Positions 1 to 8,700 of a stretch of 64,000 nt of DNA are shown in pieces. This DNA is from Paraburkholderia megapolitana (GTDB lineage: Bacteria; Pseudomonadota; Gammaproteobacteria; Burkholderiales; Burkholderiaceae). The stretch covers positions 62,001 to 126,000 of the forward strand of contig NZ_CP041743.1 in assembly GCF_007556815.1 (NCBI RefSeq), in the 5' to 3' direction. The stretch's first letter is position 1, and the number at the start of each line of letters is the position of its first letter. Made by a program: the position numbers and the translations under genes. The notes below the pieces were generated by a model. It ran no database searches, had not been told where the DNA came from, and was given only the letters and a program-made list of their open reading frames with translations.

Positions 1-627
1 CACGGCATGCAGGCTTTCGGTCATCGCGTTCCAGGGCGACAGGTTGCGCAACACGACGAGGGCCGGTGCAAACCAGACCACTGCGGCAGCGATGACGAGC
101 GTCGGCACGGTCACGAGCAACTCGAGCATGTTCGCTGCACCGTAATTCGCACCGTAGGCAATCGACAGGTTGTGCACGCCGTTCGCCGCTACCGAAGTCG
201 CGACCGTCGTGTGGAATGCGGCCACCGAGATCAGATGTCCGAGACCGACCACGACCATGCCGCACAGCCCGATCGTGAAGAGCGCGCTGCGATGCCCGTT
301 GACCGCTGTGAGCGTTTCGCCGATCGACCAGGGGCGTGCATTGTGCGAACGCTCCTGCATCAACACCAGTGCCGCAACGATTACCGGCACGACGAGCGCT
401 GCGAGCAGGCGCAGCGGCGGTACGAGTTCGAGCAGTGTCGCGAGATCGGCGCAACCGAGGATCGCCGCGACCCACAGCAACGGCCGTGCGCGAACGAGGC
501 CGAATCCTTCTGCGAGCCAGTCGACGATGCGCGACGGATGGACACCGCGGCTGCCGGAGAAGGCGAACCCGGCGGAACGTTGGGGACGTACTGCGTTGAC
601 CGTGCTGCTTGTGGAATGCGTGTTCAT
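1..627 (-). CDS. BPSS1780-type membrane protein, 3' end outside window
   Basis: This leftward frame is open from an ATG at 627 to the window edge and gives 209 residues, so the C-terminus is missing. After a hydrophilic N-terminus of about 40 residues it has hydrophobic helices near residues 50-90, 115-140 and 165-190, which fits an integral inner-membrane protein. The pattern matches the uncharacterised BPSS1780 membrane family that is common in Burkholderia; that assignment is from recognition only. The start at 627 is preferred over an in-frame ATG at 645 because AAGGA lies just upstream of it. No function can be assigned. It lies 60 bp downstream of the HAAS/PadR pair and on the same strand. 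Confidence 0.7.
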   Translation of the reverse strand, partial: MNTHSTSSTVNAVRPQRSAGFAFSGSRGVHPSRIVDWLAEGFGLVRARPLLWVAAILGCADLATLLELVPPLRLLAALVVPVIVAALVLMQERSHNARPWSIGETLTAVNGHRSALFTIGLCGMVVVGLGHLISVAAFHTTVATSVAANGVHNLSIAYGANYGAANMLELLVTVPTLVIAAAVVWFAPALVVLRNLSPWNAMTESLHAV

Positions 628-687
628 GACCGTTTCCTTTTTCATCGCAAGGGGGATACAGACATCGTTGAGTGATGCGCGGCTCGC

Positions 688-1902
688 TTAGGTGGATTGC
701 CCTTCGTCGAGTCGCGCCGTAATGAGGTCGAGCTGACGGCGTACGTAGCGGACCAGACCCCGCCACGTGATGCGCGTCAACCACATGCACAGCCATAGTC
801 CGACGACACCGGCAACCAGCATCGCGAACCCGTAAACCATCGCGCCGATGCCGGAGCCGTGCGGGCCGACGATGATGACGTTGTCGTCGTCGCTCTTGAT
901 CGCGACGCGATCGTTGTCGATCACGACCGAATCCGAACCGCTCTTCAGGGACAGGTGCGCTTTTCCGTCGGACCCGCCCTCTACGAAGGACACATGGTCG
1001 TCGCCATCCGAAAGGCTCCACGCGAATGACTTCGGATCGCTCCCGACGCGTGCAACCGACACGCGCTCGTCATCCTCGTCGTTCTTCATATTGAGGGCGA
1101 TGACGTCTGCGCGTGCGATCGACCACGCCCCGTTCGGCTCTACGGTGAACAGGCTACTGGCACCGCCGACCGAGTTGACCTTGAGCTTGCCGTCGTCGTT
1201 TTTCAGTTCGAGCGGACCCACGCGCGTGACCACCGAAATTCGTGCACCCGAGTGGACCTGCAACACGAAGCGGTCACCGACGACCTTGAAATCCTTGAGA
1301 TTGCTTATAAAAAGATGAGCATCGGTTTTCGAGTCATTGGAGTTATCGGCATCGTCGTCATCCTCGTCGTCGCTGTCCTTGCTGTCCTTGCCCTTCGCCT
1401 GCTGAGCGGCGTTCTTTTCGACGCTCACGCTGCCCGCCGGCTGGCTCGCATGCGAGCTGCCACTACTGAAGCTGAACGGGAGCGAATCGAACGACGGCCA
1501 GCCGAACAGATGATGGCTACCGAGCGCCACCACCGTCACCAGCCCCGCCACCATCAACCCGGCCGATGCCACGTAGCCGATCGTCAGGATGAACAGATAC
1601 AACATGAACGGGATGAGCAGCAGCAGTTGCAGCAGCCCGAGACCGGCAATCGACATCACCACGCGGACCAGGTTGCCGAACGAACGGCGCGTTTCCCATT
1701 GCCGGAACGTGGCCTGCGCCTTCAGTTCGCGAGCGAGCTTGACCGGGTCGCCGAGCGCGGCGACGACTTCGGCTTCGCTGCGGCCCGCGGCGAGCGCGTC
1801 GCTGAAGTACTCGCGGTAGTCGGCGATGATTTCGTCGACGGCCTGCTTCGGAAAATTCCCCAGTTCGTGCCGTAGCTTCTGGATGAATTCGTCCTGCGTC
1901 AT
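688..1902 (-). CDS. HAAS-domain (DUF1700) membrane protein
   Basis: A 404-aa protein. Residues 1-70 carry the helical HAAS/DUF1700 signature (an MTQDEFIQKL start followed by a DYREYF...ALGDP pattern). Three hydrophobic segments follow at about residues 75-140. A low-complexity Asp/Ser/Lys-rich stretch lies at about 165-195, then a soluble, probably beta-rich domain, and a last membrane helix near 350-375. HAAS proteins are usually encoded next to PadR regulators and are thought to act in membrane-linked signalling. That fits here: its ATG overlaps the stop of the upstream padR gene (ATGA), so the two are translationally coupled. The acidic insert is an oddity. The precise role is unknown. Confidence 0.8.
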   Translation of the reverse strand: MTQDEFIQKLRHELGNFPKQAVDEIIADYREYFSDALAAGRSEAEVVAALGDPVKLARELKAQATFRQWETRRSFGNLVRVVMSIAGLGLLQLLLLIPFMLYLFILTIGYVASAGLMVAGLVTVVALGSHHLFGWPSFDSLPFSFSSGSSHASQPAGSVSVEKNAAQQAKGKDSKDSDDEDDDDADNSNDSKTDAHLFISNLKDFKVVGDRFVLQVHSGARISVVTRVGPLELKNDDGKLKVNSVGGASSLFTVEPNGAWSIARADVIALNMKNDEDDERVSVARVGSDPKSFAWSLSDGDDHVSFVEGGSDGKAHLSLKSGSDSVVIDNDRVAIKSDDDNVIIVGPHGSGIGAMVYGFAMLVAGVVGLWLCMWLTRITWRGLVRYVRRQLDLITARLDEGQST

Positions 1903-2240
1903 TGCGTTTCCCCTGTTCCCGTTGGCACACCCGGCAATCCGAGTACACCGTTGACTTCATCGACAAAACTGCGCCACTCCTCTTCCATCTCGGTCAGGCT
2001 CTTGCGTCCCACCGACGTCAGCGAGTAGTACTTGCGCGGCGGCCCCGAGCTGGATTCGACGAAATACGTCGATACCCACGCTTCGGCCTGCAGCCGGCGC
2101 ATCAGCGGGTAGATCGTGCCTTCGCTGATTTCCATGGTTTCGGAGAGCGTCGACACGAGCTCGTACGCGTAGCTGTCACCACGGGCGAGGACGGCAAGCA
2201 CGCACATGTCGAGCGTTCCTTTCTTGAGCTGGGTTTTCAT
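1899..2240 (-). CDS. PadR-family transcriptional regulator
   Basis: A 113-aa winged-helix protein of typical PadR length. The N-terminal KKGTLDMCVLAVL helix, the EGTIYPLMRRL recognition helix and the PPRKYYSLT wing are clear, followed by a C-terminal dimerisation helix. PadR proteins are usually autorepressors of their own operon. The gene overlaps the downstream HAAS gene by four bases, so both are probably repressed from one promoter in 2241-2400, where a 17-bp element occurs twice. The inducer is not predictable from sequence. Confidence 0.9.
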   Translation of the reverse strand: MKTQLKKGTLDMCVLAVLARGDSYAYELVSTLSETMEISEGTIYPLMRRLQAEAWVSTYFVESSSGPPRKYYSLTSVGRKSLTEMEEEWRSFVDEVNGVLGLPGVPTGTGETQ

Positions 2241-2704
2241 TCATTTCCATTACACTAATGTGCACCGCCCAGTACCTTGCTATGCACAATGACCGAATGC
2301 AGTAAGGCCCGCGGCGTCATGTTCGTACTGTAGCAACAGCTACTGTTTTATGCAAGGTACCTTTTTATGCACGCACGGGTAGTAGGACAAAGCAAGGGAC
2401 AAAGCGGGGAACGAAACGGCAATCCCGGAGCGGACCGACGCCCACCGCATCGGCCACCCGCCAGCGCGCACAGGCCGCGGGCCATGGTCCTGGCGTAACG
2501 CCCTGCCGGTGCCATGCGGCTCCTGACGGACGGCGCCTCGTAGCCTTAGCCCTGCCGCACCGCTTCGCCTGCCCGACAACTACGATTCCTCGCCCTGCGC
2601 GGGCCGATGCGCGTCAATACAATCATCAGACTGCGTCCCCGCTATCCGGCTGTGGGGCGGCCTTTTCCCGAACAGGCGAAACTGCGATTCCACTTGATCC
2701 CGCC
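2241..2704. promoter_or_regulatory. Divergent intergenic region between padR and T3SS-1 sctQ
   Basis: A stretch of 464 bp without a convincing gene. The left half holds the padR promoter region with a duplicated 17-bp element (see separate entry). A tandem GGACAAAGC pair lies at 2385-2405. The right half must hold the promoter of the rightward sctQ-sctR operon. No TTCG-N16-TTCG box is present, unlike the T3SS-2 promoters. A short open frame at 2340-2579 has atypical composition and no ribosome-binding site and is not called. Confidence 0.5.
2271..2372. repeat. Two 17-bp direct repeats, candidate PadR operator
   Basis: AGTACCTTGCTATGCAC at 2271-2287 and GGTACCTTTTTATGCAC at 2356-2372 agree at 14 of 17 positions and lie 85 bp apart (start to start), just upstream of padR. 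A reverse-orientation GCAAGGTAC overlaps the second copy. Duplicated elements next to a PadR gene suggest an operator, but binding is inferred. Confidence 0.45.
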
Positions 2705-2752
2705 GTGCATGCGCTGCCTCTGTCTTTCCTGCGAGCCGACGTCGACAACCCG

Positions 2753-3964
2753 ATGGATCAGGTGAAGCCCGACGAAACCGCGACCGGGGCCACGGCTCGC
2801 GACGCGGCAGCTACTCGTGCCCCTGCATCGCCAGTTGCACCTGCGCCGGCCGCGCTCGATACCTCACCCGACCTGGCGCGGCTGTCCCCGGCCGCTGCAC
2901 GCGGCCTCACGCATGCGTACGCCTCACGCAACCCGGTACCGCTGACGCTCGGAACCGTGGCGTACCAGGTGGTGTGGCGCGTCGATGCCGAGCCTGTCGT
3001 CGATGCCCATGCTTACCGTTTCGTCATCGGTCCCGCGTATGGCACGCTGTGGATCGATCCGTCGGCGGAGGTGGAATGGCTCGGCGATGCCGCCGACCCC
3101 ACGGTGCCTGCGATCCTGCGCGCTGCGCTGCTCGCCGATCTGTGCACACCGCTCACTGCGACGCTGCAAACGCTGACGCGGCAACGCGTCGAACTTCTGC
3201 CGCCGGCCGCTACCGGCGCCGACACCCGTGCCGCGTGGCGCGCCGCGGCCGCGGTGCTGTACTTCGAACTGCGCCGCGTGGACAGCCCGTGGCGCTGCCA
3301 CGGCGCGCTGCAATTCGATGCGCCCGATGCGCTTGGCGTGTTTTTCGCGGCCCCGCCGCCGCATCCGCAAGACCCGGACGCACGCCGCGTAACCGCGGCC
3401 ACGTTCGCCGCGCTGCCGATCCCGCTCGCGTTCGAACTCGGTCGTACCAGCCTGACTGCGCACGAGGTGGCTGACGTGGTCGCCGGCGACATCATCGCCA
3501 TCGAACACTGGCGCATGCAGAACCAGAGCCTGCTATGCGCGGCGCGGATACCCGCCGCTCCCGCATGGGAAATCGTCGGCCGCCCGGCGGGCAACCGGCT
3601 CATCGTCGAACGAATCAGGGAGATGCCGTTGGAACCCACGCAATCGCCGGACGCGCAGCGCGCGCAATCTACCGACGCGGACGGCGCGTCGCCTGTCGCG
3701 TCCCGCCAGTTCGACGGGCTCGCGGTCGATCTCACGTTTCAGTTGCCACCGTGCTCGATGCCGCTCGGCGAGTTGAGCGCGCTCCAGCCGGGCGGCGTGA
3801 TCGAGCTGCAGCAGGGCATTAACCAGAGCGTGATCAACATCGTCGCGAACGGGATGCTGATCGGCACCGGGCACCTGATCGCTGTCGGCCAGAAGCTCGG
3901 CGTGCGCGTGACCGCGCTCACGCCACCCGCGCAGCACACGCCTCGCGAGCGCCAGGATGGGTAA
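2753..3964 (+). CDS. sctQ: T3SS-1 cytosolic ring (C-ring) protein SctQ
   Basis: About 403 aa. The C-terminal 75 residues form a SpoA (FliN/SctQ) domain with the pattern MPLGELSALQPGGVIEL followed by INIVANGMLIGTGHLIAVG. The long N-terminal part is Ala/Pro-rich at first and then a poorly conserved SctQ body. SctQ builds the cytosolic sorting platform under the export gate with SctK, SctL and SctN. Neither the ATG at 2753 nor an in-frame GTG at 2705 has a good ribosome-binding site; the ATG is chosen on codon grounds. The 3' end overlaps sctR by eight bases, so the two are coupled. This is the first gene of the rightward T3SS-1 operon. Confidence 0.88.
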   Translation: MDQVKPDETATGATARDAAATRAPASPVAPAPAALDTSPDLARLSPAAARGLTHAYASRNPVPLTLGTVAYQVVWRVDAEPVVDAHAYRFVIGPAYGTLWIDPSAEVEWLGDAADPTVPAILRAALLADLCTPLTATLQTLTRQRVELLPPAATGADTRAAWRAAAAVLYFELRRVDSPWRCHGALQFDAPDALGVFFAAPPPHPQDPDARRVTAATFAALPIPLAFELGRTSLTAHEVADVVAGDIIAIEHWRMQNQSLLCAARIPAAPAWEIVGRPAGNRLIVERIREMPLEPTQSPDAQRAQSTDADGASPVASRQFDGLAVDLTFQLPPCSMPLGELSALQPGGVIELQQGINQSVINIVANGMLIGTGHLIAVGQKLGVRVTALTPPAQHTPRERQDG

Positions 3965-4625
3965 TCTGCCGAATCCGGTCTCGCTGATCGCGGTCATCGT
4001 CGCGCTCGGCGTGGCGCCGTTCGCGGCGCTCATGGTGACGAGCTATACGAAGCTCGTGGTCGTGCTCGGCCTGTTGCGCTCGGCACTCGGCATCCAGCAG
4101 GTGCCGCCGAACATGGTGCTCAACGGCATTGCGCTGATCCTCTCGTTATTCATCATGGCGCCGGTCGGCATGAACATCCGCGACGCGCTACAACAGCACA
4201 ACTTCAATCCGTCGAGCCAGCTTTCGACCGCGGACATCGGTGCACTCAGCGATGCCGCGCTGCCGCCGATCAAGGACTTCCTCGTCGCGCACACGCGGCT
4301 GCGCGACCGCGAATTCTTCGTGAAGACCGCGACGAGCGTGTGGCCGAAAAACCGCGCCGACGAACTGAAGGACGACGACCTGCTGGTACTCGTGCCGAGC
4401 TTCACACTTGCCGAGTTGACGAAGGCGTTTCAGATCGGCTTTGTGATCTACATCGTGTTTATCGTCGTCGATCTGCTGGTGGCGAACGTACTGCTTGCGC
4501 TCGGCATGCAGATGCTCTCGCCAACGACGATCTCGGTGCCCTTCAAGCTGTTGCTGTTTGTCGCACTCGATGGCTGGTCGTTGCTCGTGCATGGGCTGGT
4601 GCTGTCGTATCGGGTGACGGGATGA
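3957..4625 (+). CDS. sctR: T3SS-1 export gate protein SctR
   Basis: A 222-aa FliP/SctR family protein of typical size. The signature MVTSYTKLVVVLGLLRSALG is present, followed by QVPPNMVLNGIALILSLFIM and the C-terminal membrane pair around residues 160-215. SctR forms the core of the inner-membrane export gate with SctS and SctT. The start overlaps the sctQ stop and the stop overlaps the next gene as ATGA. In this locus sctR is separated from sctS and sctT, which lie in the opposing operon. Confidence 0.96.
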   Translation: MGNLPNPVSLIAVIVALGVAPFAALMVTSYTKLVVVLGLLRSALGIQQVPPNMVLNGIALILSLFIMAPVGMNIRDALQQHNFNPSSQLSTADIGALSDAALPPIKDFLVAHTRLRDREFFVKTATSVWPKNRADELKDDDLLVLVPSFTLAELTKAFQIGFVIYIVFIVVDLLVANVLLALGMQMLSPTTISVPFKLLLFVALDGWSLLVHGLVLSYRVTG

Positions 4626-5458
4626 GACGGGCGGCGGGCCGGCTGCGGTGGTTGCAACGGCTCACGCTGTTGTTGCTCGCAGGCTGTCTCGTCGCAGGTA
4701 GCGTGACGCAAGGCGCACGCGCACGCGAAACGTCGCCGCGTGGCGGCTTCCTGCTACTCGCGCACGATTGCGCGCCGAATGTCGACCCCTACACCCTGTC
4801 GGCATTGGTGCGCACCGAATCGGGCTTCAACCCGTTCGCGATCGGCGTGGTCGGCGCGCATCTCGAGCGGCAACCGGCCTCGCTTGCCGAAGCGCTCGCG
4901 ACGGTGCGCGAACTCGAAGCACATGGCTTCAGTTACAGCGTCGGTCTTGCCCAGGTCAACAATCGCAATTTCGGCAAGTACGGCGAGAACGCCGCAACGT
5001 TGTTTGAACCGTGCCGTAACCTGCATGCAGGCGCCGCTATTCTCGCCGAATGCTTCGCACGCTCCAGCCATGCGCCGATCGATCAGCAGACCGCGCTGCG
5101 GGCCGCACTGTCCTGCTATTACAGCGGCAACTTCACCACGGGCTTTTTGGCCGGCTACGTGCGCAAGGTCGTGACGAATGCACGGCTCGACGCGCTGCAG
5201 GGCGCCATCCAGCCGATCCCCGTGATCCGCGACAGCGCTGCCCCGCAGGGCACGAAGCTTGTAACCCCGGCCGCCGCGGCGAACCCGGCCGACAGCGCGC
5301 CGTTGTCGTCGAACGCCGCGCGGCCATTCGCCCGACCGGTCAGCGATCTCAGACACGTGGCGCCGTCGTGCCACGCCCATCCACTGGTGACGGTATGTCA
5401 TGGCTTGAGCGCTGCGCAGATCCGCTCGCTGTGCGTGCGGTGCCTCGACGCACGATAG
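4622..5458 (+). CDS. T3SS-associated lytic transglycosylase (VirB1/IagB-like)
   Basis: A 278-aa protein with an N-terminal membrane or signal helix (about residues 10-30). It is followed by a lysozyme-like SLT domain: DPYTLSALVRTESGFNPFAI carries the catalytic Glu66, and GLAQVNNRNF is the second conserved motif. The last 70 residues are low-complexity linker and a Cys-containing tail. Such enzymes locally cut peptidoglycan so that the injectisome can cross the periplasm. The ATG overlaps the sctR stop (ATGA), placing it in the same transcript. The specific partner is unknown. Confidence 0.88.
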   Translation: MRRAAGRLRWLQRLTLLLLAGCLVAGSVTQGARARETSPRGGFLLLAHDCAPNVDPYTLSALVRTESGFNPFAIGVVGAHLERQPASLAEALATVRELEAHGFSYSVGLAQVNNRNFGKYGENAATLFEPCRNLHAGAAILAECFARSSHAPIDQQTALRAALSCYYSGNFTTGFLAGYVRKVVTNARLDALQGAIQPIPVIRDSAAPQGTKLVTPAAAANPADSAPLSSNAARPFARPVSDLRHVAPSCHAHPLVTVCHGLSAAQIRSLCVRCLDAR

Positions 5459-5603
5459 ATCCGGCGCATCGCTAACGCCACCGCAAACGGCGCGCGGGCC
5501 GACGGTCATTGACAGCTGAAATAGGCCCGATCGCGAATCCGGGCCAGAGCGCCGGCGATCCAGCCGGCCAGATCGTAGAAGCACGGCACGAACCGCAGCA
5601 CAC

Positions 5604-5638
5604 CTGCACGACCACTACGGGATGTGCGCGTCGTGCAG
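5604..5638. promoter_or_regulatory. 9-bp inverted repeat upstream of the giant gene
   Basis: CTGCACGAC at 5604-5612 and GTCGTGCAG at 5630-5638 are perfect inverted arms with a 17-nt spacer, 88 bp before the chosen start of the giant gene. A related GTGCAG lies at 5672-5677. It may be an operator or a hairpin in the leader or transglycosylase 3' end. The 267-bp gap (5459-5725) holds nothing else that I can recognise and has no hrp box. Confidence 0.4.
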
Positions 5639-5725
5639 ACAGTGCCCGGAGGCAGAATTTCTTGTTGCACCGTGCAGATTGATTGCGCCGCTGCCATGCA
5701 GCGCAGGCTCGTGGAGAAGACGACG

Positions 5726-8700
5726 ATGACGATAATGGCAATTGACGGCGGTGGCCGGGTATACGAACCGCAGCCTTCGAATCAGAACAAACCGGCTGCC
5801 GCAGCTCCCACGCCGGCACCGGCCCCAACTGCACAGCAACAGGCGCTTGCGGCGGCCAAAGCCGAGACCGCGGCGTTGTTGCAGCAGGCCGAGCAGGCCA
5901 TGACGACGCTGCGGCAAATGCAGGACAAGGGTGCGAAACAGTCCGACATCGACGCTCAGGTCCAGAAAGCGGGCCTTGCCTGGGGTGCCGTGCAGGCCGC
6001 AGCCGAGAACCAGATGCGCATCACGATCGACGGCGGCGGCGACGCAAAGAAAGCGCTGGCAACGGCGAGCGCGGACCTGCAGGCGCTGGCGCCGAACGAT
6101 CAGATGCTCAACTACGTCGTGACGAACGCGCAGCAGACTGTCGCGCCCGAGACGCCCACGCAACGCGCCACCAATGAACAGGCCTTTCAATTCGCCGAAG
6201 CGGTACAGCAGGACCCGACGGCCGGTTCCAGCGCCACGATAACGCCGACGGAGCAGAAAGCGTCCGACGGTCTGCATGCCGCGCTGCTGCATGAATTCAA
6301 TGTGCAGGCCGCAACCTTGCGACTGAACGACGCGAAAGCCGACTACGCTGCATGGCTACACGAACCAGGACCTATCCGGCGCGCCGAGGAACGCGACGTA
6401 GACGACGAACTGGGACAGGCGCAATCGCAATACGACCAGGTGATGGCCGGCAACGACAAGGCGCTGACCTATGTGACACCCGACGAGCAAACGCAGGCGA
6501 CTGCGCTCGTCACGGCTGCGCATCAGCACGACTGGTTCGCGAGCCCGACTGACGACGGCAATGGCGGCACGCAGCCCAGCATGATCGCTACGGTTGCTGC
6601 GCAAAGCCAGTTGCAGCGCGACGTTGCCAACGTCAATCCCGACGACCCGACGCTCTCGCCGCAGATGAAACAGCTCGCACAGACCGATCCGGTCACCTTC
6701 GCGCTGCTACAGGAAACCGGACAGACCGTCGATCCGAATGCGCCGGGCCTCTCGAAGCAGGAGCAAACGCTCGCGCAGCAAAATCCGCTGGCGGAAGCGT
6801 TCGTCAAGCTGACAGGGGTCGATGTCGATCCGAAGCATATGACGAAGGCGCAGCAGTCACAGTTCAACCAGGGCATATTCCAGTACGCGATAACCAACGC
6901 TGACAAGAAAAGCCCCCACTACGCCCTGATACAGACACTGATGGCCGTAGCGCCGACCGTGCGCCTGCAATACACGCAGGACACAGTCAACGCGTTGATG
7001 AAAGACCCGAGCCACAATGCGAGCGCCGCGCTTGCGGTACTGAACGCCAACATGGACGCGACGTTCTCGACCAGCGAACGCGAGGCGATGTGGAATCAGG
7101 TCGGCGCCCCGCACTTCAACGATCAGTTCATCCAGTCGCAGATCGCCCCATTGATCGCGACGCCGGACCGGACCGCGAACGACCCCGACAGCGTGCGCGC
7201 ACGCAACGACAACACGATGAACGCCGACAAGATCGGCAAATGGATGCAAGGCATTCTGACGAATGCGCCGCCTGAATTCGCGGGCGTGATGCTCAACAGT
7301 GTCGAGCACGATTTCAACGACAACTGGACGGAATCGAACACCGGGACGCCCGCCCTTCAGCAGGGTGTGGAGTTCTACAAGGGCCTGAGCCAGGCGGTGG
7401 GACTTGCCGACCAGCAGCCGACTGCGGACGGCAAACCCCTGCACCTGGAAAACAGCGTCGCAGCGTGGCTGCTCGATCCGAAAAGCAACGCGCAGTCGAT
7501 GATCAACATGCTGCGCGGCAACAGCACGAGCTACGGTTTCGACAGCATTCGCCAGACGGTCGGCGGTGGCTTCGACCCGAAACTGTCGCAGGCGTTGCTC
7601 AACCAGATGGAAACCAGTCCGCGTTATCAGAGCAACTTCGCGATCGATTTCCAGATGATGCTCACGCAGGGCCTGAGCAAGGCGCAGAAGGCGCAGAACA
7701 GCGTGTATGCCAATGCGAGCTACAACCTGTTCCAGTCGATGAAGCCGGCACAAACGCTGCAGCCGTACTTCAATGACTTCAAGGCGAACTACGACAACAA
7801 GGCGCATCAATTCACCGCTGGTTCGAATCAGCTCACCAATTTCATCGGCACCGGGCTCGCCATGCAGCCCGACGATCCGGCCAACGTGCCAACCGATGCG
7901 AACGACAACCCGTCGATGGGCATGCTCGAACAGATGATCATCGACAACGCACCGGCCCCCGACGGCAATGGGCCGATCAATAGCGCCTCGCTGTACAAGC
8001 AGAACCAGGCGGCCACCTCGATGATCAACACGGTGACCAGCGAAATCCAGAAGTATGGTGGCGATCATCCAGTTGTGACGCTGGTACCGACCTACTATGT
8101 GTCGCAGGATTCGGGCGCCAGTCCAAGCGCGCTGTTCAAGGTGCAGAACAAGGACGACCCGAGCAAATTCACCTATATCGACGACCGCGGCTGGGAATAC
8201 AACGACCTGAGCGACTACCAGCACAACAATGCCCTGTCCGATGGCGGCACGTTGTATGTGCCCGACAATCTGAGCATGAGTCCGTCGGCCAAGGGGGCCG
8301 TGCAGTATCAACCGGTGGCCGCACACATCACAACCGGCTGGCAGCGTGTCGAGACGGTGCTCGAGTTCGGTGTCGGCATCCTGGCTACGGCTGCCGGAGT
8401 GGTGCTGGTCGTGAGCGGCGTCGGGAGCCCTCTGGCCATTGCGGCGTGGGCCGTGACCGGCAGCGCCATGGGGTTCGGCGCGTACACGTCGATCAGCGAT
8501 CTGAATAACCTGAGCGCTCACGGACAATCCACAGGCTTCGGCAATGCGCAGGCGCGAGGCGACTGGATCAGCCTGATCGGCACGGGCGCCGGTGTGGTCA
8601 GCGGCGGTTTCGGCGCTGCGAGCAAGATGCTGACCGATAGCGCGGGGCTGTTGCGTTCGCTGGACGCGGCGTCGACGTCGCTCGGCAACGACGCGAGTTT

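Noticed and set aside
2340..2579. 79-codon leftward frame in the padR-sctQ gap
   Set aside because: No ribosome-binding site, biased composition and overlap with the repeat elements.
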